45,504 bases of DNA from Microcaldota archaeon. Lineage in GTDB: Archaea; Micrarchaeota; Micrarchaeia; Micrarchaeales; CABMGC01. The translations under genes and the position numbers were made by a program. A model generated the notes under the pieces. The model was not told the origin of the DNA. It did not search any database and saw only the letters and a list, made by a program, of their open reading frames with translations. The first letter of the stretch is position 1. The number at the start of each line of letters is the position of its first letter. Location of the stretch: the NCBI GenBank assembly GCA_021804105.1, contig JAJZKP010000005.1, forward strand, positions 1 to 45,504. Direction: 5' to 3'. This document shows positions 7,623 through 15,509 of the stretch, piece by piece.

Positions 7623-7733
7623 TATAGGATATGCGCTACTTAAATGACTTGTGATAGGAGGACTCTGTAAAGATTGCCAAGATTGATCTGTTTAACAGGT
7701 TCATTATAGGAAAATGTGTAAAAGATGGGAGAG

Positions 7734-7805
<72 letters not shown>

Positions 7806-7917
7806 ACGACATTAATTTGATTGGGAAGACTATTAAACTTATTTTATTCGCATGCTGCAGAGACACCGCAGGAAAACTTTTTAAGAGCCTGAAGCAGATT
7901 ATTATCTGAGAATTAAT

Positions 7918-8775
7918 ATGGCAATTAGAGACTCTCGTGCCTGGAGTAAGAAACTGGCAGGGCTTAACGCACACGCTTTGGAGGAGCTGAGCAGGGTGCA
8001 TAGGCGGAACGGCTGCCAGAGCATGGCTGACTTCTGGGTATCTAAAGGCTGGTTTACTGTAGGAAGCTCGGGAGAAATCATACTTAATAAGCGTCCAAGA
8101 TGGCAGAGCGAGGCTGACGTAATAGACGGCATACGCCTTCTCGCAAAGACTGAGAGAGTAGAGCCTGCAAGGATCAGCTATGGTCTTTTAGAGGAGAATG
8201 GTTTTGAGTGGGCGATAATAAGGTTCTTTGGGGGAAGCCATTATCGCGCAATCAGGGCAGCATTTCCAGAGGTTGACATTCAACCGTGGGAGCTCAGCGA
8301 GACCCCGAAAGGGCTCTTTGACAATCCAGAAGAAAGGAAAAGGGCAACAAGGTGGCTGGCAGAGACAAGACTATCGAAAGATCCAAGGGATCTCTCCAAG
8401 GCAGATTTCCATGACAACGGCCTTGCAGGCCTGCTCCATCATCCAGAGATAAGAGGGAGCCCATGGCGCTTAATAAGCGAGGCTTACCCGGAGACAAAGC
8501 CATGGGAGCTTAAACGCATGCCAACAGGCGTGGAGCTGTCAGGCAAAGAACTGTGTGACATGGTAGTGGCCAGGGCTGGCGAGCTGGGTATAGACCCCAT
8601 GGACTTGCCAAGGAAACACGTGCCTGGAAGTATCCTTAAGGCACACGGGAATAGCATACTCAACGTGCTTATTGCAGCGGGTATAGCCACAGAAGAGGAC
8701 ATGAAATACGTGGAACGCAGGGGTGCCAGAAAGAGCGCTGAAAGGCGGTCAATGATGGCGTTGCATAGAAATTAA
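7918..8775 (+). CDS. Unidentified protein with helical repeats ending in (A)(F/Y)PE-x-x-PWEL
   Basis: The 285-residue soluble basic protein is not one I can name. Two segments end in near-copies, AAFPEVDIQPWEL (about residue 118) and EAYPETKPWEL (about 190), each preceded by a short helix with a Gly-Ser turn (GGSHYRAIR; RGSPWRLIS). A third, weaker unit ends with KAHGNSILNVLIAAGI near 240. Such repeats resemble the helical DNA-binding repeats found next to homing endonucleases and in some phage-type regulators. I see no nuclease motif. A TATA-like TTTTTAAG at about 7877-7884 gives a leader of about 10 nt. DNA binding is inference. Confidence 0.65.
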   Translation: MAIRDSRAWSKKLAGLNAHALEELSRVHRRNGCQSMADFWVSKGWFTVGSSGEIILNKRPRWQSEADVIDGIRLLAKTERVEPARISYGLLEENGFEWAIIRFFGGSHYRAIRAAFPEVDIQPWELSETPKGLFDNPEERKRATRWLAETRLSKDPRDLSKADFHDNGLAGLLHHPEIRGSPWRLISEAYPETKPWELKRMPTGVELSGKELCDMVVARAGELGIDPMDLPRKHVPGSILKAHGNSILNVLIAAGIATEEDMKYVERRGARKSAERRSMMALHRN

Positions 8776-8811
8776 GGCCTTGGCTGAGTTAACATTGCAG
8801 TACTCCAGCTG

Positions 8812-10137
8812 TTACGCCTTTGCAGCAACTAGCCCAGAAACGGTAGTAGGAACTACCTGGCGCTTCTTTCCCTTATTTCTAACAGGCAACACGCTTGCGA
8901 AGACAAGTGCTCCTGAAGCAAGGTAGAGGACCTGAAACCCTATCAATTGGGTTGCAGCTGCGGCAAGTGCGCCTAGGAAACTGCCTATGCTGCCTGCGCC
9001 GTTGTAAATGCCAAGCGCATTTCCCCTTTTCTTATCGCGCAGGGACTCAAAGAGCAAGGCATACGACGTAGTGTAGTAGATGGGGTAAGAGATACCAACT
9101 ACGATGGCGTATAGAAGTATGTTTGCAGTGAGGAAGCTTATACCGCTTACCACAAAGCTGGCTGCCACTAGCACATATGAGAATGCCCGTATGTAATTCA
9201 TATTGATGAATGTCCTGTAAAGCCCATTGGTGTCATTGGATCTTGTGGCATAATGGAATAGCACGGTCTGGAGCACTGATGCCACCATTATCACCAGGAA
9301 TACTTCTGATTCAGTGAGCCCGTGGATGTGGAGCGATGCGGAGTACTCGGTGTTGAACATATTCACTCCAAGGCCAAAGATAAAGCACGAGATGCAGAGG
9401 AGCACAAAGGTGTCGTTAAGGTATTTGTGCCAGCTGGGCTTGCTTATGGCCTTTGATATCTCGCCTATTCCGGGGACTGAACTGAAGCGGAACGGATATG
9501 AGAGCATTGAGATTATGAGTGATCCCGCATGCTTTAGTATGGATTCCTCTTTTGTCATGTTTACCATGGGCTCAAATACAAGCAGGTATGCAGCTGCTGC
9601 GGAAGCAAACGAGGAGATGCCAAAGACCAGGATGAGAAGCCTGAGTGAGTATAGCCCCGCCACTACCGCAGCGGCTATGAGACCCAGGATCATCCCCACA
9701 TTGGATATCATCTGCAGGTCTGAGAAGTTCTTGGACCAGCGCTTTTCCTCATCGGTCTCCATGATCAGCAAGTTGTACGCAGTAGGATTGGCCTGCTGGA
9801 ATAGAGCTATGCCGGCATAGAGCAGTATTATCGCTACAGCACTGGTGTAGAAGTACATGATTAGCAGTAGCACGGTTATTCCCGTGTATGATAGCAGTAT
9901 GAACGGCTTCCGCTTTCCGGTGAGATCTGCAAGCTTGCCCCAGAAGAAGGCGCTTATCATGGCCACTGCGTTGAACAGGCTTACAGCAATGGCAACAGAG
10001 AGTATGCTGCCTCCTGTTGCAAGCAGGTATAAAGGCACAAACGTAGAGAGCGGTGCATAGGCAAAGCTGGCAGGTATTGTTGCCAGCATCCAACGCGTAT
10101 ATCCCCCTGGCGCTAACAGTTTGGGATTTTTGTGCAT
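8812..10137 (-). CDS. Major facilitator superfamily transporter
   Basis: The 441-residue protein has about twelve hydrophobic segments in two halves. The MFS signature is visible after the second helix (FFWGKLADLTGKRKPF, close to the GxLaDrxGrkxxl consensus), and a weaker equivalent, LFESLRDKKRGNALGIYNGA, occurs in the second half. MFS proteins carry small solutes through the cytoplasmic membrane by uniport, symport or antiport. The substrate cannot be told. I place the start at ATG 10137; an in-frame TTG lies at 10164. The gene converges with the helical-repeat protein (36 bp between stops) and lies downstream of tRNA-Leu on the same strand. Confidence 0.88.
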   Translation of the reverse strand: MHKNPKLLAPGGYTRWMLATIPASFAYAPLSTFVPLYLLATGGSILSVAIAVSLFNAVAMISAFFWGKLADLTGKRKPFILLSYTGITVLLLIMYFYTSAVAIILLYAGIALFQQANPTAYNLLIMETDEEKRWSKNFSDLQMISNVGMILGLIAAAVVAGLYSLRLLILVFGISSFASAAAAYLLVFEPMVNMTKEESILKHAGSLIISMLSYPFRFSSVPGIGEISKAISKPSWHKYLNDTFVLLCISCFIFGLGVNMFNTEYSASLHIHGLTESEVFLVIMVASVLQTVLFHYATRSNDTNGLYRTFINMNYIRAFSYVLVAASFVVSGISFLTANILLYAIVVGISYPIYYTTSYALLFESLRDKKRGNALGIYNGAGSIGSFLGALAAAATQLIGFQVLYLASGALVFASVLPVRNKGKKRQVVPTTVSGLVAAKA

Positions 10138-10226
10138 ATTATGGTCGCTTGATCGAATATTCAAACAAATGAATGATCGTCAGATAATTTGACCATACGT
10201 TAAGAATATAAACATGGATCCTGACC

Positions 10227-10268
10227 GCGCAATAGTGGCAGTAACGGATCTTTTATTGCGCCACTATT
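10227..10268. other. Two overlapping perfect inverted repeats in the MFS-tRNA-Leu gap
   Basis: AATAGTGGC (10231-10239) pairs with GCCACTATT (10260-10268). GCGCAAT (10227-10233) pairs with ATTGCGC (10255-10261). The arms overlap, so the two hairpins exclude each other. A TATA-like AATATAAAC (10205-10213) lies just to the left and could drive transcription rightwards from about 10232, or leftwards towards the MFS gene. The rest of the 10138-10468 gap shows no gene I can support. Confidence 0.55.
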
Positions 10269-10468
10269 TCTTTGATGGTATGAATCGCATGCTGTCCAAG
10301 ACGAGGAAATGGCTTTATTAAGTCGACAGACCAATTGCGCGAGGGGCATCTTGAAAGGCGGTTGATGGCTTCCCTTCTTTGGGTTTGTGGAAGTATGGTC
10401 CAAGTTATATTTGTGGTTCATATAGGGATTGGATTATACTCTTGCCACTTTACATTGCACGCAAGGAT

Positions 10469-10573
10469 TGCAGGGGGTCGGATTTGAACCGACGAAGGCG
10501 CTAAGCCACAGGATCTTAAGTCCTGCGCATTTTCCGTGGCTCTATGAGCCATTCCAGGCTCTGCCACCCCTGC
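10469..10573 (-). tRNA. tRNA-Leu (anticodon UAA) with an oversized D arm
   Basis: On the minus strand the acceptor GCAGGGG pairs perfectly with CCCCTGC (discriminator A), the T arm is GTCGG-TTCAAAT-CCGAC, the anticodon arm is CAGGA-CTTAAGA-TCCTG (anticodon TAA) and the long variable arm TGGCTTAGCGCCTTC is that of a type II tRNA. The D stem GCA/TGC closes a loop that starts normally (GAGCCTGG) and ends normally (AAAA) but holds about 20 extra bases that form their own hairpin, TGGCTC-ATA-GAGCCA. The total is 105 nt against an expected 85. The insert may be a non-canonical intron, though no standard bulge-helix-bulge is evident. CCA is not encoded. Confidence 0.9.
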
Positions 10574-10612
10574 AATTGCATAAGGATAGGATTAGCACGT
10601 TTAAAAAGGCAT

Positions 10613-11485
10613 TTATGAGGATGCCTGCTCAACCGCAAGGTTTGTTGCGTCAACCGTCCAGACTTGCCCATTCTCGCCAATGTATTTTACATACGCATGG
10701 CCCGGCTCTATTACCCACCTTCCTTGCTTGCCTGAGGTATCGTATTCTGGGCGCTTAAAGGCAACTCCAAACCTGCCAGTTATATCCCCGCTTTGCCTTA
10801 ATGCCTGCATAAGCCCCAGGGTGAGGTCGGCATGATTTCTGCATACTCCGCCGTTCTTTACAAAGTATTCTATAGGCATTAAGGATAACTTACCGTCTTT
10901 TGTGAGTATATCAGCAGCTTGTTCATCGTACCTTATTGCTGCAAATGCTGCACCGGCAACAATTACAAGCTTGGACTCCTCAGAAATGTCATTCTCTCGT
11001 ATTATCCCTCTAAGCGCATCAGACAACGACTTAATATAATTACCTGTTATGTCAACTGCTGACCCTACTCCAATGAACTTGCCTATGCCGGGCTTAAGCT
11101 CTTCTGATACATCATGCCCAAGGCAAAGTCGATGGAACCCGGAACGGATAAGTCCGCGTAGCTGTTGTACTGACTCACTCTTATCTCTAGCTCTTTCCGC
11201 TTCGTGGGCGTCCATGATGCGCTGTAGCGACTCACTTCTTCCTGCAAATGTTTGCTTGTAATCCTTGATCCATTTATCCATCCTCGTTGCTGCAAGACCC
11301 CAGTCCTCGCCTGCAAGCCTGTCGAGCTCTCTTATTCCATCATTGTAAGTGTTAATGGCACTGCGATACTTCCCCTCATCTGCAAGCCTGGCAGCAGCCT
11401 TAGAGTAAACCCTAGTGGCATCTTCCAAGCGCTTAAAAGCGGCATGTTCCTTTGGAGCAGCTATTATGGCCCTTAGCTTCACCAT
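10613..11485 (-). CDS. Transglutaminase-like (papain-fold) protein with N-terminal MIT/TPR-like helices
   Basis: The 290-residue protein has two parts. Residues 1-110 are helical, with a unit (VYSKAAARLADEGKYRSAI) that resembles one MIT or TPR hairpin, followed by long charged helices. Residues 200-290 carry the transglutaminase-core triad: Cys215 (NGGVCRNHADL), His263 (EPGHAYVKY) and Asp279 (WTVDATN). This fold is used by proteases, peptidases and peptide N-glycanases as well as transglutaminases, and no signal peptide is present, so it probably works in the cytosol. The target is unknown. The order MIT-like plus papain-fold recalls calpain-like and ESCRT-linked proteases; that link is speculative. 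tRNA-Leu follows 39 bp downstream on the same strand. Confidence 0.8.
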   Translation of the reverse strand: MVKLRAIIAAPKEHAAFKRLEDATRVYSKAAARLADEGKYRSAINTYNDGIRELDRLAGEDWGLAATRMDKWIKDYKQTFAGRSESLQRIMDAHEAERARDKSESVQQLRGLIRSGFHRLCLGHDVSEELKPGIGKFIGVGSAVDITGNYIKSLSDALRGIIRENDISEESKLVIVAGAAFAAIRYDEQAADILTKDGKLSLMPIEYFVKNGGVCRNHADLTLGLMQALRQSGDITGRFGVAFKRPEYDTSGKQGRWVIEPGHAYVKYIGENGQVWTVDATNLAVEQASS

Positions 11486-11585
11486 AACATATCAATTAGT
11501 TATATGCATTTCCTGATTCTTAATGCTTATCGTTATGCACACATTAAGTGGCATATATGGTTATTCTGGCACTGCGGGGCACGGC

Positions 11586-12320
11586 TCATGCGTACATGGA
11601 CGGCCCCTGGTCAGGAGCACTGCCGCTGAGCGTCTCGTTTGTGTCGCGGACCTTCTTCGTAAGGCTCCTTATCTTGGCCTCGACAAGTTTGGCCTCCTTC
11701 TCCAAGTCATCAAGGTCGATGTTCATATTCATTATCTTGTTAAGCCCCGCTATAGCCAGCTCTGCATACCTCGGATCCATTACTGTTGGATTGACCTCTA
11801 CAAGCAGGTTCATCATTGGTATCTTGAATTGGTCCGCACTGGTCATTAGTATGGCACTTATTCCTGCGATCACGCCTTCTGCTATCGGCTTTATGCCTAC
11901 GCTACCTGCCTTTTTGATAGTCGCGGCGTCGGGAGAAGCTATGTAGACATTGTTGGTGGGCTTCTGTGCAGGCATGCCGCTTATCGAGACAATTCTTGAT
12001 ATCCCATATTTCCTTATGAAGTTGAGCAACTCCATGCTCAGTTGGTATATGGCATCTGGCGGAATCGTGAACTCAGAAATTATCAATACCGTCTTTGTGT
12101 TGTCATCCTTGTACAGCCTTGCAGGAAACATAGGCAAGCCGTTGTGTATTGTGGCTATAGGGGGAAACAGGTCGCTCTCTATATGGCCTATGTAATCCAT
12201 CTTCAGTTTCTCTATGATATAGCTGCCAGACATTGAACCGACAAGGCCTGCACCTGGAAAAGCTTCAATGAGTCCGTATCCCTTCAAGTTTACGTCTTTC
12301 GAGAGCTTTATGCTGATCAT
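11586..12320 (-). CDS. PAC2-family proteasome assembly chaperone
   Basis: The 244-residue protein fits archaeal PbaB/PAC2 (COG2047) proteins. Near its N terminus comes YGLIEAFPGAGLVGSMSGSY, then IGHIESDLFPPIATIHNGLP, a central ISEFTIPPDAIYQLSMELL, and a late SADQFKIPMMNLLVEVNP. A charged coiled-coil follows (LDDLEKEAKLVEAKIRSLTK). In archaea such proteins help to assemble the proteasome alpha ring or bind the core particle through the C terminus. This copy ends SMYA, which resembles a C-terminal HbYX-type tail (hydrophobic-Tyr-X) lacking only the usual register. I chose ATG 12320 because a TATA box (ATTTAAATA, about 12346-12354 on the minus strand) predicts a leaderless start there. Confidence 0.85.
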   Translation of the reverse strand: MISIKLSKDVNLKGYGLIEAFPGAGLVGSMSGSYIIEKLKMDYIGHIESDLFPPIATIHNGLPMFPARLYKDDNTKTVLIISEFTIPPDAIYQLSMELLNFIRKYGISRIVSISGMPAQKPTNNVYIASPDAATIKKAGSVGIKPIAEGVIAGISAILMTSADQFKIPMMNLLVEVNPTVMDPRYAELAIAGLNKIMNMNIDLDDLEKEAKLVEAKIRSLTKKVRDTNETLSGSAPDQGPSMYA

Positions 12321-12505
12321 GCTATCAGATGATAGAGGGTAGCATAAGTATTTAAATGTCAAATTGCTGCGCTTGACACTTTGAAGTCGGAACTGCAGGC
12401 AGATTAACGCCTTTAGGTTTACAAAATAACTAAAAGGCCTGGATATTGTGTAAAAGTCTAGTGTGCTTTAAATATGAGAAAATTCACTTTCCTTGTGTCA
12501 CACTG

Positions 12506-13684
12506 ATGCTGGCGATACCAATGGCCACAACCCCAAATAAAGAGGCCCCACCGAAGGCCACATTCAATAGGGAAGCAAAAGATAGGATAGGCACTGCGAT
12601 ATTGCGCGAATTGAGCATGGATGCAAGGCAGAGCCTTAGCTCGATAGCCGAGAAGACAGGCGCAAGTAAGACTGCAGTCTTCAACGAATTGAACAGTTTG
12701 ATAGAGCAGAGGGACATAAAGTTCGTTCCGGAGATAAATCTGGAGGAATTGTGGAGGCACGAGCTGCTTTATACAACCAAATGGATGCAGAAGAGGGAAT
12801 TCAGGCAGTTGGATATACATCAGATAGGCTTCACTGAATACGTTGGATTTGTCAAGTTCATTGGAAAGAAACCAAGCGATGCCGAGATAGCCAAGGCTGT
12901 CAGGTTTTCATATATACCGCAGAATGTATCTGCAGTATATGGCAGGTATGATCTCTTCATGTACCTTGTTGCAAGGGACCATGCAGACATAAATGTCTTC
13001 GTAAACGCCTTCAACAAGAGCCTTCCGGGCTACAAGATGGTAGTTAGGATAAGGCCTGTCAGGAAAAGCTTTGGCTTCTTCCCGCTTAGGAACGAACTCA
13101 TAGAGCAATTCAAGCTGCCGGAGAAGTACAAGAAGCTTCTGGTGACGCTGAACAATGGTTCTAGGGGTCAGCTCAGTCAAGACCAGGAGGTGGACAAGAA
13201 CGCTATTACGTACATATACAAGACACTGATAGAGTATGGAATAGTAAGCAGGACGACTATGTATATGAGGAATCCCGACAACGATTTCGCGGGAATAATA
13301 TCCTACAGCATAGTAGACCACCAGCAGTTCCAGAAGAGCAAGTACAAGTGGTTTGAGCACCTGGTGAATATGGATGGCAATAAGTTGGGAACCTACACGT
13401 TTATGGCTGATGTCCACGAACCCTATGGCGGAATAATAATAGTCAATGCCAAGAACGCGGCATGTTTTGAGGGTATCAAGAAGTCTATAGAAGGCTTAAG
13501 GCTCGGAATAGAAATCGAGAGCACGATATTCTCAAGGCCAATCATTGGCGAATTGGGAGTGCGGAACTTCGATCTCAGGTACTCTAACCAGTACGGCATG
13601 CTAGCCACAGAAGGCCTTGTGCCGAAAGTATGCACGGACAAGTATGCAAAGGAGCGTGTGAAGCAGGCATACATAGAGATATGA
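12506..13684 (+). CDS. Two-module Lrp/AsnC-like transcription regulator, paralogue A
   Basis: The 392-residue protein has an N-terminal winged helix (RIGTAILRELSMDARQSLSS, IAEKTGASKTAVFNELNSL) leading into INLEELW, as in Lrp. A RAM-like alpha/beta domain follows (GFVKFIGKKPSDAEIAKAV, YGRYDLFMYLVARDHADIN). A second winged helix starts near LPEKYKKLLVTLNNGSRGQL and a second alpha/beta domain covers the last 120 residues. Lrp-type regulators usually have one such module and about 150 residues, so this is a tandem double. Two further proteins in the window (22.7-23.7 and 31.6-33.0 kb) share the plan. The target and effector are unknown. ATG 12506 fits a TATA box at about 12464-12472; the longer upstream frame would precede transcription. 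Confidence 0.8.
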   Translation: MLAIPMATTPNKEAPPKATFNREAKDRIGTAILRELSMDARQSLSSIAEKTGASKTAVFNELNSLIEQRDIKFVPEINLEELWRHELLYTTKWMQKREFRQLDIHQIGFTEYVGFVKFIGKKPSDAEIAKAVRFSYIPQNVSAVYGRYDLFMYLVARDHADINVFVNAFNKSLPGYKMVVRIRPVRKSFGFFPLRNELIEQFKLPEKYKKLLVTLNNGSRGQLSQDQEVDKNAITYIYKTLIEYGIVSRTTMYMRNPDNDFAGIISYSIVDHQQFQKSKYKWFEHLVNMDGNKLGTYTFMADVHEPYGGIIIVNAKNAACFEGIKKSIEGLRLGIEIESTIFSRPIIGELGVRNFDLRYSNQYGMLATEGLVPKVCTDKYAKERVKQAYIEI

Positions 13685-13734
13685 GCATCATGTTATCATT
13701 TCGCAGATTAGGAGCTCTGCAGGGGCTCGTTTAG

Positions 13735-14100
13735 GTGATATGTATATCTGAGGCTCTTTCAAAGATGAATAGCAGGACAAGCGCTCTTGCCAGCATGTCT
13801 GCTGATGCACTTGCAGGACTCAGGAGGGATCTCCCGAATGGGGAGAAGGTCAAGATAGACATGGCCTTGTCATGCCTTTACGACGCTATTCGCGAAGCTT
13901 TCCCCGCAGAAATGCAGCAGGGCAGGGATCTGTCATACAGGAGTGCAATGGCTGGCGTCCATGTCGATTCTGCCGTAGACTGGGTGGTGGCGGCCTCAGG
14001 CGGTAGTGCTGCGCGTATGCCTGCAGAATTTGTCAAAGCCGCACAGTTGCTCGCCTATGTCAAGAGATCCGTGTCTGAACAGCTGAGCCAGGAGGTTTAG
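13735..14100 (+). CDS. Unidentified small helical protein
   Basis: I do not recognise this 121-residue protein. It is soluble, rich in Ala, Ser and Arg, and predicted to be mostly helical (TSALASMSADALAGLRRDL; FVKAAQLLAYVKRSVSEQL). The GTG at 13735 gives the longest form; ATG 13765 with GAGG 11 bases upstream is an equally plausible start. It overlaps the 3' end of dph2 on the other strand by 41 bases, so one of the two C termini is constrained by the other. Codon use resembles that of its neighbours, which favours a real gene. Confidence 0.5.
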   Translation: MICISEALSKMNSRTSALASMSADALAGLRRDLPNGEKVKIDMALSCLYDAIREAFPAEMQQGRDLSYRSAMAGVHVDSAVDWVVAASGGSAARMPAEFVKAAQLLAYVKRSVSEQLSQEV

Positions 14101-15016
14101 GATTTGGTGCAAGCTCCTCTTTCATATGTATTACCTCCATCAGCTCGTTCGCGCTTAGGAGAGGCTTCCTTGTCCTGTCTATGTCATCAATAGATATCCT
14201 AGGGCATGCGGTATTGACAAAGGCATCAAACTCCAGCATGTTGTTTAACGACTCGAAGTCGAAAGTATTAGCGACAAGGATGCCTGCACTCATGCCTGAT
14301 TTCTCTATTCTTGCCTTGAGAACCTTGGCAAGCGCCATATTGTGCTGACCGTTCTTTGTGGTGAGCATTATGCCTATGCGCTTTGCTTCAAGTGACCTTA
14401 GTATCTTTGCCTTCCTCTTCTTTGCATATAGTTCCCTGTATCCGTCGAATCGCTCTATAGTGCCCTGGAATGGCTCTATAACGAAGAACGGCTTCTTCGT
14501 TGCAAGCACAGCCCCCAGTGGGTGGAAAATGCCGCCGCCGAAGTACACCAGCGCATCGACCTTTGGATCTATGGTTGCTGCACTTCCTATATCGCATCCT
14601 AGAATCTGGCCAGGCTTCTTTGCAAATCCGTATGGCTTGCCTATCAGGACTTCATGCCCGTTTGACTCGTAGAATTGCTTCACTGTCTCAAGCTGGTGTA
14701 TGTGCTGTATCGTTGTAATAAGGCCCAGCCTTGCATAGCCTTTCAATGCCTCCAACGATTCTGGCAGCAGGCCTGTTGGTGCATCAATCTCGTAGTTGAC
14801 ATATTCAACGTTAAAGTCGACATGCTGAAATTCAGCATGGCCATAGTGTATGAGCTTGTCTACATTGAGGCTCTTTGCCTCGTCGAGCGCAAGATCGCAG
14901 GCGCCAAAAGTAGGCGATGCTGAGATGAGAACCTCATGGCCCTCTTTTTCGAGCTTCTTCGCGTGCTCAAGCGCCTTCTGCTTCAGTCCTTCCGGAAACT
15001 GCAACAATATTCTCAT
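14060..15016 (-). CDS. dph2: Diphthamide biosynthesis enzyme Dph2
   Basis: The 318-residue protein starts RILLQFPEGLKQKALEHAKK and has the three cluster cysteines of archaeal Dph2 in their usual contexts: Cys40 (TFGACDLALDEA), Cys141 (ILGCDIGSA) and Cys271 (NTACPRISIDD). These hold a 4Fe-4S cluster that cleaves SAM in a non-canonical radical reaction, attaching the 3-amino-3-carboxypropyl group to the target histidine of elongation factor 2, the first step of diphthamide synthesis. Archaeal Dph2 works as a homodimer in the cytosol. I prefer ATG 15016 to the TTG at 15028. A TATA element (TTTATATATC on the minus strand, about 15053-15062) lies upstream. The 3' end overlaps a convergent small gene. 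Confidence 0.92.
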   Translation of the reverse strand: MRILLQFPEGLKQKALEHAKKLEKEGHEVLISASPTFGACDLALDEAKSLNVDKLIHYGHAEFQHVDFNVEYVNYEIDAPTGLLPESLEALKGYARLGLITTIQHIHQLETVKQFYESNGHEVLIGKPYGFAKKPGQILGCDIGSAATIDPKVDALVYFGGGIFHPLGAVLATKKPFFVIEPFQGTIERFDGYRELYAKKRKAKILRSLEAKRIGIMLTTKNGQHNMALAKVLKARIEKSGMSAGILVANTFDFESLNNMLEFDAFVNTACPRISIDDIDRTRKPLLSANELMEVIHMKEELAPNPKPPGSAVQTRIS

Positions 15017-15167
15017 AGCATTCAACAAAATTAGCAGATTTATATCGCAAAACAGATATATAAAGTTATATTCCGATAGCTCAAGTAGGGAGCCTGCACT
15101 CTAGTTTCACTATTTATTTGTGCAAATAACCATGAGTCTGCGTAAGATATCAGATGATACAAACATA

Positions 15168-15397
15168 CCTTGGCCTTTTGAGGCAGGAATGGTGGTTTCC
15201 CCAGGGCAGAGCACCATTCAACATCGAAAAGCCACGTTCCTCGCTCACTTTATCCTGTGATGGATAAGGGTTCTGTTCTCTCCCAGATCTAACTAAAGGA
15301 GTTCGTAAGTCCAAGGTTGCATTATGCGTTTCAGTGCCCCTTGCCTTTCGCAATTACCGTTGCCATTTGCTCCTATGAGATTGGCATGGTGCCAAGG
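15168..15397 (-). ncRNA. Candidate structured RNA with its own promoter, about 230 nt
   Basis: The 493-bp gap between the dph2 start and the pilin-like gene has no convincing coding frame. On the minus strand, TATA-like TTTTATAAATTATA (15411-15424) predicts a start near 15395, exactly where CCTTGGC (15397-15391) begins; this pairs with GCCAAGG at 15174-15168. Between these ends lie perfect hairpins: GAATGGTG/CACCATTC (15219-15212 with 15194-15187), TTATCC/GGATAA (15267-15262 with 15255-15250) and TGCCA/TGGCA near the 5' end. Conserved-looking single-stranded blocks include TGAGCGAGGAA, ACAGAACCC and CTGAAACG. These recall conserved regions of RNase P RNA, but in a different order. The identity is not established. 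Confidence 0.45.
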
Positions 15398-15509
15398 GAC
15401 AAGTTTGAAGTATAATTTATAAAAGACAAAGCAGTGTGCCTGTTGCAGAACAAGATCAGCAACAATGGCGGTGCATACTGGACTGCAGACACCATTCTTC
15501 AAGCCTTAA

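Noticed and set aside
10214-10321. 36-codon plus-strand frame starting MDPDRAIVAVTDLL
   Set aside because: It covers the overlapping inverted repeats, its ATG is only a few bases from the TATA element, and no family is seen. Chance is more likely.
15150-15353. Minus-strand 67-codon frame in the gap before the pilin-like gene
   Set aside because: It lies inside the candidate structured RNA, has no family resemblance and would start well inside the predicted transcript.
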